In this document: in pieces, positions 35,537 through 42,111 of the stretch
How the letters are laid out: each line of letters starts with the position of its first letter
Numbering within the stretch: the stretch's first letter is position 1
Assembly (NCBI RefSeq): GCF_003700275.1
Contig: NZ_RBRE01000080.1
Location: forward strand, 1-50,353
Origin: Pseudomonas cichorii
Lineage (GTDB): Bacteria; Pseudomonadota; Gammaproteobacteria; Pseudomonadales; Pseudomonadaceae
Direction: 5' to 3'
Length of the DNA: 50,353 nucleotides
Notes under the pieces: generated by a model
What the model was told of the DNA's origin: nothing
The model's database searches: none
Seen by the model: the letters and a program-made list of their open reading frames with translations, nothing else
Made by a program: the position numbers and the translations under genes

Positions 35537-35947
35537 ATGGCCGACGCCACTCTCGACCACCATCTCAGCCTGCTGACCCATCTGCGCAGCATTCTGGTCG
35601 CACTGGGCGAGGCCGATCAGGTTCCCGAGCAAAGCCATGCGCTGTTCATGGAACGCTTCGACGAACTGGTCACGCTACTGCCGCAAGATCCCATCGAAAG
35701 TCAGTATCTGGGCCAGGACATCATTTGCCAGGTGATCCAGCGCTATCCGCAGATCGCCCATCTGGTACCTCGCGACCTGCTCTGGTTCTTTGCCGGTGAT
35801 TGCCTGCACTTCATGCCGGACGACGAAATCGACATGTATCAGGCCCTCGAAGAGCGCCGTTACGAAGCCGAGCAGAATGACGAGCCGTTCGACTGGCATC
35901 AGGAAAAGCAATTGCTGGCCATGTCCGAGCAAAGCAGCAAGCATTGA
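35537..35947 (+). CDS. PA2817-family hypothetical protein
   Basis: 136 residues, acidic, no signal peptide or membrane helix, with a GAGGAT ribosome site. Segments such as RYPQIAHLVPRDLLWFFAGDCLHFM and the following DDEIDMYQALEERR are those of a small Pseudomonas family located after fadE (PA2817 in PAO1). Function unknown. Confidence 0.85.
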   Translation: MADATLDHHLSLLTHLRSILVALGEADQVPEQSHALFMERFDELVTLLPQDPIESQYLGQDIICQVIQRYPQIAHLVPRDLLWFFAGDCLHFMPDDEIDMYQALEERRYEAEQNDEPFDWHQEKQLLAMSEQSSKH

Positions 35948-35983
35948 TCTGACACGCTGGGCTAGCCCTTCCCAATCTGTACA

Positions 35984-36011
35984 AGCGAATTCATTAGCAA
36001 ATGAATTCGCT
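35984..36011. repeat. Perfect palindrome between convergent genes
   Basis: AGCGAATTCATT (35984-35995) and AATGAATTCGCT (36000-36011), 12-bp perfect arms with a 4-nt loop. It ends immediately before the stop codon of the FimV-like gene and may act as a terminator hairpin for both strands. Its arm is the REP-like core seen elsewhere in the window. Confidence 0.75.
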
Positions 36012-36012
36012 A

Positions 36013-38190
36013 TTACAAACCGTCCAGCAGCTCACGCGCCATCAACTGGTGCTGCTCGTCGGACTCCTCGATGACCTGCAGCAGGATTTCCCTCGCTGCT
36101 TCTATCTCGCCTTCATCGATCAGCACTTGAGCCTCATTGATACGGCTCAGAGGCGCTTCGTCCAGATCCAGCAGATCGAACTCCGAATCGTCGTCCATGA
36201 AGCTGTCGAGAAAATCGTCGCTCAGGGAATCGCTATCGGCTGGCTGAATGACTTCGACCGGCTCGATGACTTCAGGCTCGGAGAAATCACTGAGGAACTG
36301 ATCGTCGGACAGCTCGAACACTTCAGGCAACTGGGTGAGATTCGACGAAAAGGCCGGATCGACTTCCGGGGCAACCGGTGCCTCTGGCTCAACCGCCTTG
36401 CTGCGATTCGGGGGATTGTCGAAGGGGTCGACCAGATCCCAGTTGGCATCCATCGACAGATCGTCCAGGTTCAACTGGAACTCATCGATCTGTTCCGGAT
36501 TCAGCGCTGCAGCGGCGGTTTCATCGAGCTGCGCGTCAGGCTCCGGCGCTGCGGGTTTCGCTTCGCTCTTCTCAAGGATCACCGGTGCCGCTACAGCCGG
36601 CACAACGGCAGCAGGTGCCAGATCGGCAACCTTCATCTGTGGATAGCGTGCACGAACTTCCTGAATCTTCGCGGCATCGACACCGTACTCCAGCGCTGCC
36701 TGTTCTTCCTTGGCGAACCCTGGGGCATCGCCCTGCTCGGCCAGCAATTCAAGCATGCGGATGCGGATATCTTCACGCTCGGGTTGTTTCTCCAGAGCGT
36801 CACGCAGAATTCCCAGCGCTTCGCTGAAACGGCCATAGGCGATATAGATGCTTACGCCATCGAGCGCATCGGGGGCCGAGCCGGCCAGCCGTGGCGTAAC
36901 CGGAGCCTTGACCGGCACCGGCGCAGGCGCAACGACCACCGGTTGCGGCTCGGCAATGGCAGGCACTTCAAAGACCGGAAGGATGGTCGACTGTGCCGGT
37001 TTGATCAGCGGCTCTTCCGGAGTAACGATAGGTTCCAGATTGTTCCTGAGCTGCTGACGGCGCCTTGCATAGGCAAACGCCAGTAACAGCAGGACGATCA
37101 GTGCCGCGCCCAGCAAGACTGGCCAACTGAGCAACGAATCGTTCTGAACCGGAGCGGCAGGTTGCGCTGCGACCGGTGCGGGTGCCGGAGCCACTGCGGG
37201 CGTGGCAGCAGACTGGACCTGCGCCAGCTCGGTTCGCAGAGCGATGATCTGCTTGTCCTTGCCCGCTATCTGTTCTTGCAGTTCCTGGGTCGTGACCTTG
37301 AGGTCTTCCACCGTTCGGGCCAACTGCTGGCTCTCGATGGCAGCGGCAGCCAGTTGATCGGCCGTCTGCTGGGCCTCAGCCGCCTGAGTGGAGTTCGGCG
37401 CAGTGTTTGCAGCCGGGGCCGAAGCGGCACTTGGCACTACCGCTGCATCAGGCAGCAACAAGACCTGACCGACTTTCAGGGACGAATTCGCGCCATTGGC
37501 AAAGGCCTGCGGGTTGAGCGCCCGGATACCCTCGGCCAGCTGGCTGGCAGACACCTTGCCTTGCGGCCCTTGCAGGCTGCGGGCCAGTGCATTCAAGGTA
37601 TCGCCTTCGCTCACTGTATAACGCTTGCCTTCCTGGGCCGCCGGAGGGGCGACCGGCATGCGCGTTTGCGCTGCAGGCTGGGCGGCACGCTCCTGTTTGC
37701 GGTTGCGGATCGCGGCCTGGCCTTCGGGCGTGGTGGCCGGATCAAGCAGCAAGGTGTAGGCATGCAACAGGTCGCCGTTGGGGCGAGCCAGTTGCACCAT
37801 GAAACTCAAGTAGGGCTCAGTGACCGGCTTGCTCGACACTACGTGGATCACACCGCGATTGCCCTGGATAACCGGGGTAAAACGCAGGTCATTGAGAAAG
37901 AACGCACGCTCGATACCGGCCTTGGCAAAAACCTCGGGCGAAGCCAGCTTGGCGATGACATCCTCGGCACCCAGACCACCGGTTTCCAGCAGTTCGATCT
38001 CGGCGTCCAGCGGCTGGTTCAAGGCCGAATGCAGGGTAATCCCGCCCAGCCCCAAGGCCGAGGCCAGTGTCGAATAAAACAGCGACGACAGGACCAGAGA
38101 GGCTGCCATCACGCTCTTGTGAACACGGCTTCCAACCTTGCCCCGCGTGCCACTGGCACTCTCGAAAGCGGCCTGAGAACTCTTCAGCAT
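36013..38190 (-). CDS. Second FimV-like protein (LysM, FimV C-terminal domain)
   Basis: 725 residues from the ATG at 38190, which has an AAGGG site; 15 further upstream codons are open. An unusually long n-region precedes the signal helix, ending near residue 45 (TLASA). Then LGLGGITLHSALNQPLDAEIEL, the FimV N-terminal signature. A LysM domain lies near 190-240 (YTVSEGDTLNALARSLQG), a coiled coil near 275-325, and a transmembrane helix near 352-377. TPR-like helices (SIYIAYGRFSEALGILRDAL) and a FimV-type C-terminal helical domain (SRINEAQVLIDEGEIEAARE) end the protein. It resembles PA3340 of PAO1 in domains and neighbours. Probably also a polar or peptidoglycan-linked scaffold. Confidence 0.88.
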   Translation of the reverse strand: MLKSSQAAFESASGTRGKVGSRVHKSVMAASLVLSSLFYSTLASALGLGGITLHSALNQPLDAEIELLETGGLGAEDVIAKLASPEVFAKAGIERAFFLNDLRFTPVIQGNRGVIHVVSSKPVTEPYLSFMVQLARPNGDLLHAYTLLLDPATTPEGQAAIRNRKQERAAQPAAQTRMPVAPPAAQEGKRYTVSEGDTLNALARSLQGPQGKVSASQLAEGIRALNPQAFANGANSSLKVGQVLLLPDAAVVPSAASAPAANTAPNSTQAAEAQQTADQLAAAAIESQQLARTVEDLKVTTQELQEQIAGKDKQIIALRTELAQVQSAATPAVAPAPAPVAAQPAAPVQNDSLLSWPVLLGAALIVLLLLAFAYARRRQQLRNNLEPIVTPEEPLIKPAQSTILPVFEVPAIAEPQPVVVAPAPVPVKAPVTPRLAGSAPDALDGVSIYIAYGRFSEALGILRDALEKQPEREDIRIRMLELLAEQGDAPGFAKEEQAALEYGVDAAKIQEVRARYPQMKVADLAPAAVVPAVAAPVILEKSEAKPAAPEPDAQLDETAAAALNPEQIDEFQLNLDDLSMDANWDLVDPFDNPPNRSKAVEPEAPVAPEVDPAFSSNLTQLPEVFELSDDQFLSDFSEPEVIEPVEVIQPADSDSLSDDFLDSFMDDDSEFDLLDLDEAPLSRINEAQVLIDEGEIEAAREILLQVIEESDEQHQLMARELLDGL

Positions 38191-38274
38191 GCGAACCCTT
38201 ATGGAAATCTTGGTGTAATCAGTAATGGACTTCACTGTCCGTCAGCAGTATGAGCGAGAACCCGGGGCCTCGCC

Positions 38275-38709
38275 TCAGGATCTTTCCAGATTGGCCAGAA
38301 TCTGTGAATGCACGCGCATGCATACGCGCAGCTCTTCTTCGTCCAGCCCTTCAAACAGCTCGATGCGCAGTGCATTGGCGATGGTTTCGATCTTCTGGAT
38401 CAGCGGACGGGCCGCCTCGCTGAGAACGATTTTCTTCGCACGCCGGTCTTCGACAACTGCATGGCGCTGAACCAGTTGCTGAGCTTCCAGGCTGTCGAGC
38501 AGACGCGCCAGGGTCGGGCCTTCCACGCCAATGCTCTGTGCCAGTTCTCGCTGGGTCGGCGGCTCTTCGTAACGGGCCAGATGCAGCAGCACCAGCCAGC
38601 GAGCCTGGGACAGCCCCAGGTCGGCCAGGCGCCGGTCCAGCTCGGCTCGCCAGCCCCGGGTGATGTGCGCAAGTTGCATCCCGAAGCGATGTTCATCAGT
38701 CAATGGCAT
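38275..38709 (-). CDS. SlyA/MarR-family transcriptional regulator
   Basis: 144 residues from the ATG at 38709, the same length as SlyA; a longer frame upstream runs through the putative operator. Winged helix-turn-helix: TQRELAQSIGVEGPTLARLL and the wing EDRRAKKIVLSEAARPLI, close to the SlyA DRRAKRIKLTEKAEPLI segment. A palindrome TTAGCGAGCTAA lies 27 bp upstream (38736-38747), one base off the SlyA consensus, so autoregulation is likely. It lies between recQ and fimV2 on the same strand. Confidence 0.92.
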   Translation of the reverse strand: MPLTDEHRFGMQLAHITRGWRAELDRRLADLGLSQARWLVLLHLARYEEPPTQRELAQSIGVEGPTLARLLDSLEAQQLVQRHAVVEDRRAKKIVLSEAARPLIQKIETIANALRIELFEGLDEEELRVCMRVHSQILANLERS

Positions 38710-38728
38710 AGAAAACTCATGATTGAAA

Positions 38729-38747
38729 CTAATTATTAGCGAGCTAA
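38729..38747. promoter_or_regulatory. Candidate SlyA-type operator
   Basis: TTAGCGAGCTAA (38736-38747), a perfect 12-bp palindrome differing by one base from the SlyA consensus TTAGCAAGCTAA. A second palindrome, CTAATTATTAG (38729-38739), overlaps it. Both lie between recQ and the SlyA-type gene and could overlap its -10. Confidence 0.65.
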
Positions 38748-38801
38748 GCATGCCCGCCGAATTCAGGCAAGCATGGCACCGTAACGTTTCGTAGCCCGGT
38801 A

Positions 38802-40931
38802 TTACATCTCGAATTCCGATTGCAACGCGGCCCGTACGCAATACAGAACCCCTTCCGGCACTCGGCCAGTAAACTGCCCGGCGATTTCCGCAACCGGCGG
38901 CAGTTCGCCCTCGCCATCGAGGAACGCATCCTGCACTTCACCTAGCAGGTCTTCAGGCAAGTCCAGAGCCTGCTCCAGGGACAACTGCTGCTTGCCGATC
39001 GCTTCGGCGAGCATGGTGTAGACGTTCTTTTCCGAGCATTGCAATTGCCCGGCGATCTGCGCAGGCGTCATGCCGGCACGAGCCAGGCTGATCAGTTCGT
39101 GACGCACATCGGCGACCACCCGCGGTGCCTCAGCCGCCCCGCCCAATACTTCAAGAAACGCTTCGCCGTAACGCTCCAGCTTGCGTGCCCCCACGCCGCT
39201 GACCTTGGCCATCTGCGCCATCGTCTCTGGCTTGCTGCGCAGCATTTCCAGCAGGGTCGAATCGGGGAAGATCACATAAGGCGGAACCGCGTGCTCTTCG
39301 GCCAGCTTGCGGCGCAAGGCACGCAGGGCTTCCCACTGCTCGCGCTCTTCGCCACGCACCAACTGGCTGGCCGGGCTGCCGGAACTGCTCTTGGAAGTGG
39401 TCTGCGGTTTCAGGTCGCGACGCAACTCCAGGGTGACTTCGCCGCGCAGCAGCGGGCGACAGCTGTCGCTCAGGCGCAGGCCGCCGTAGCCTTCCAGGTC
39501 GATATCCGCCAGACCGCGCGCCACCAGTTGCCGGAACAATGAACGCCATTCACCTTCGGAGCGGGCCTTGCCGACGCCGAATACCGAAAGATGCTGATGG
39601 CCGAAACTCTCGACCTTGTCGTTGGACTTGCCCAGCAGAACGTCCACCAGATGCCCCACGCCATAGCGCTGCCCGGTGCGGAAGATCGCCGACAAGGCCT
39701 GACGCGCAGGCTCGGTGGCATCCCAGGTCTGCACGCCGTCGACACAGTTGTCGCAGTGGCCGCACGGGTTGGGCATGTCTTCGTCGAAATAGGCCAGCAG
39801 GGTCTGGCGACGGCAACGGGTTTCCTCACACAACGCCAGCATGGCGTCGAGCTTGTGATGCTCAAGACGCTTGTGGCGCTCGTCGCCTTCGGAGTTCTGC
39901 AGCATCTGCTTGAGCATCAGCACGTCTTGCAGACCGTAGGCCATCCAGGCATCGGCGGGCAGACCGTCGCGGCCGGCACGCCCGGTTTCCTGGTAGTACG
40001 CCTCAAGCGACTTGGGCAGATCCATGTGCGCGACAAAGCGTACGTTGGGCTTGTCGATGCCCATGCCGAAAGCAATGGTGGCAACCATGATCAGCCCTTC
40101 CTCATTAAGGAAGCGCTTCTGGTTATGGGCACGGGTTTCGGCGGGCAGGCCGGCATGGTACGGCAGCGCCGGATAACCGTTGTCGCTGAGGAAAACCGCC
40201 ACTTCGTCGACTTTCTTGCGCGACAGGCAGTAAACGATACCGGCATCGCTGCGTCGCTCGGAGAGAAACGCCAGCAACTGCTTGCGTGGCTGCTCCTTGG
40301 GCACGATGCGGTAGAAAATGTTCGGCCGGTCAAAGCTCGACAGAAAACGCTCGGCGTTCTGCAAATGCAGCCGGGTAACGATCTCTTCCCGGGTCCGCTT
40401 GTCGGCGGTGGCGGTCAGGGCGATGCGCGGCACATCCGGGAACATTTCGGCCAGTTGCCCCAGTTGCAGGTATTCCGGCCGGAAATCGTGCCCCCACTGC
40501 GAAACGCAGTGCGCCTCGTCGATGGCGAACAGGGCAATCTGCAGATTCTGCAAAAAGGCCAGCATGCGCGGCTGCACCAGGCGCTCCGGCGCAAGGTAGA
40601 GCATCTTGACCTCGCCCAGACGAATCCGGTTGGCCAGGTCGCGCTGCTGCTCGGCACTCAGGGTCGAGTTCAGCGAAGCGGCTGAAACGCCCAGCTCGTC
40701 CAGGGTCGCTACCTGATCTTCCATCAGTGCGATCAGCGGAGAAACCACCACGCACAAGCCATCGCGCAACAGGCCCGGGACCTGGAAGCACAAGGATTTA
40801 CCGCCACCGGTGGGCATCAGCACCAATGCATCGCCACCGCTGGCTACGCGCTCAATAATGGCACCCTGGCGACCACGAAAACTGTCGTAGCCGAAGATGT
40901 CTTTAAGTACGCGTTGTGCCTGTTCAAGCAT
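38802..40931 (-). CDS. recQ: ATP-dependent DNA helicase RecQ
   Basis: 709 residues. The helicase core has Walker A PTGGGKSLCF (40-49), Walker B IDEAHC, motif VI QETGRAGRDG, and a zinc-binding cluster of cysteines (CEETRCRRQ, CGHCDNC). An RQC winged helix and an HRDC domain (about 530-610) follow. About 100 more residues include a helix-turn-helix (RAGMTPAQIAGQLQCSEKN) that E. coli RecQ (about 610) lacks; Pseudomonas RecQ proteins have it. It unwinds DNA in RecF-type recombination. Confidence 0.96.
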   Translation of the reverse strand: MLEQAQRVLKDIFGYDSFRGRQGAIIERVASGGDALVLMPTGGGKSLCFQVPGLLRDGLCVVVSPLIALMEDQVATLDELGVSAASLNSTLSAEQQRDLANRIRLGEVKMLYLAPERLVQPRMLAFLQNLQIALFAIDEAHCVSQWGHDFRPEYLQLGQLAEMFPDVPRIALTATADKRTREEIVTRLHLQNAERFLSSFDRPNIFYRIVPKEQPRKQLLAFLSERRSDAGIVYCLSRKKVDEVAVFLSDNGYPALPYHAGLPAETRAHNQKRFLNEEGLIMVATIAFGMGIDKPNVRFVAHMDLPKSLEAYYQETGRAGRDGLPADAWMAYGLQDVLMLKQMLQNSEGDERHKRLEHHKLDAMLALCEETRCRRQTLLAYFDEDMPNPCGHCDNCVDGVQTWDATEPARQALSAIFRTGQRYGVGHLVDVLLGKSNDKVESFGHQHLSVFGVGKARSEGEWRSLFRQLVARGLADIDLEGYGGLRLSDSCRPLLRGEVTLELRRDLKPQTTSKSSSGSPASQLVRGEEREQWEALRALRRKLAEEHAVPPYVIFPDSTLLEMLRSKPETMAQMAKVSGVGARKLERYGEAFLEVLGGAAEAPRVVADVRHELISLARAGMTPAQIAGQLQCSEKNVYTMLAEAIGKQQLSLEQALDLPEDLLGEVQDAFLDGEGELPPVAEIAGQFTGRVPEGVLYCVRAALQSEFEM

Positions 40932-41108
40932 AAAAACCCCGGATTGTCCTGCTGCACTGCAAAGCCCGGCAGTATACCCGAGCGATCAAAGGCAAAGGAT
41001 GACCGGGACATGAGTGGTCAAAATTAACTGTGATCGACCTCTGCGCTGGCGCCACGAGCGCTCAGGGCCTAGAATTCAGCATTGTTTTCTTTCCAAGGTA
41101 GTCCGTCC

Positions 41109-41696
41109 ATGTCCTTCGCTGAGCAACTAACCCGCCTGCAAGTCTTCCTCGATGCAGATGAACTGCACGAAGAAGCGCTGGACTACGTGGCCGCTCATGG
41201 CTTTCTGACTGCCATTTCCATCTGTTCCGAGCAGGTTCCGGAGCGTGAATGGATCGATGCGCTGTTCTCCGAGCCGCCACATTACGCCAGCGAAGAACAG
41301 CGCGCCGAGATCGAAACCACCCTGAGCCTGTTGCAGGCGCACATCGCCCGCCAACTGGCCTCCGACGAAGAATTCGAGCTGCCGTGCGATCTGGATCTGG
41401 GCGACGAGCCGGACGATTCCGACCTGCGCGGCTGGTGCATCGGCTTCATGGAAGGCGTGTTCCTGCGTGAAAACGCCTGGTTCGAGAGCGCCGAGGAAGA
41501 AGTCAGCGAAATGCTCTTGCCGATCATGGTCGGTTCGGGCCTGTTCGATGAGCAGCCGGAATTCTCCGACATCGCTTCGGATGCCAATCTGATGGACGAC
41601 ATGATCGTACAGATCCCTGAAGCCCTCACCGCCCTGTACCTGCTGTGCCAGGCACCGGACGAAAAACCGGCGATCCTCAAGCCTCGTCACCACTGA
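41109..41696 (+). CDS. YecA/YgfB (UPF0149) family protein
   Basis: 195 residues from the ATG at 41109 with an AAGGTAG site. Acidic, helical, with the segment GWCIGFMEGVFLRENAWF seen in YecA/YgfB proteins. No SEC-C zinc motif is present at the C-terminus, so it is closer to YgfB. YgfB in P. aeruginosa has been linked to repression of ampDh3 and beta-lactam resistance, but this copy is not necessarily the orthologue. Divergent from recQ. Confidence 0.82.
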   Translation: MSFAEQLTRLQVFLDADELHEEALDYVAAHGFLTAISICSEQVPEREWIDALFSEPPHYASEEQRAEIETTLSLLQAHIARQLASDEEFELPCDLDLGDEPDDSDLRGWCIGFMEGVFLRENAWFESAEEEVSEMLLPIMVGSGLFDEQPEFSDIASDANLMDDMIVQIPEALTALYLLCQAPDEKPAILKPRHH

Positions 41697-41706
41697 GTCG
41701 GCGCCT

Positions 41707-42108
41707 ATGGCGCAAGACCTGCCACGCACCAGCCGTCACCGGTTGGTGCGCTATCTACTGGTGGCTGTCGGCTGGACAAGCGTAGCGCTGGGCGTGATCG
41801 GGATTTTCCTGCCGGTATTGCCCACCACGCCATTTCTGCTGCTGGCCGCTGCCTGCTTCGCGCGCAGCTCTCCCCGTTTCTACCGCTGGCTGGTCAATCA
41901 CAAGCAACTCGGCCCGTGGATTCGCGACTATCTGGCTGGCAACGGCATTCCCCTCAAGGGCAAGGTCTACGCCATTGCCCTGATGTGGGCCAGCATCGGT
42001 CTGTCCTGCTACCTGGTGCCGCTGCCCTGGGCACGCGGTTTCATGCTGGCCAGTGCAGTGCTGGTGACGATTTACATTCTGCGCCAGAAAACCCTGCACA
42101 AGCCTTGA
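41707..42108 (+). CDS. DUF454 (YbaN-like) inner-membrane protein
   Basis: 133 residues with three to four hydrophobic helices. The conserved FLPVLPTTPFLLLAAACFARSSPRFYRWLV motif region of DUF454 is complete. Function is unknown. It ends 3 bp from the stop of the convergent adhesin gene, so neither has room for a terminator. Confidence 0.9.
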   Translation: MAQDLPRTSRHRLVRYLLVAVGWTSVALGVIGIFLPVLPTTPFLLLAAACFARSSPRFYRWLVNHKQLGPWIRDYLAGNGIPLKGKVYAIALMWASIGLSCYLVPLPWARGFMLASAVLVTIYILRQKTLHKP

Positions 42109-42111
42109 GCT

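Noticed and set aside
39591..40685. 364-codon plus-strand open frame inside recQ
   Set aside because: Shadow of recQ; no independent start signal or domain.
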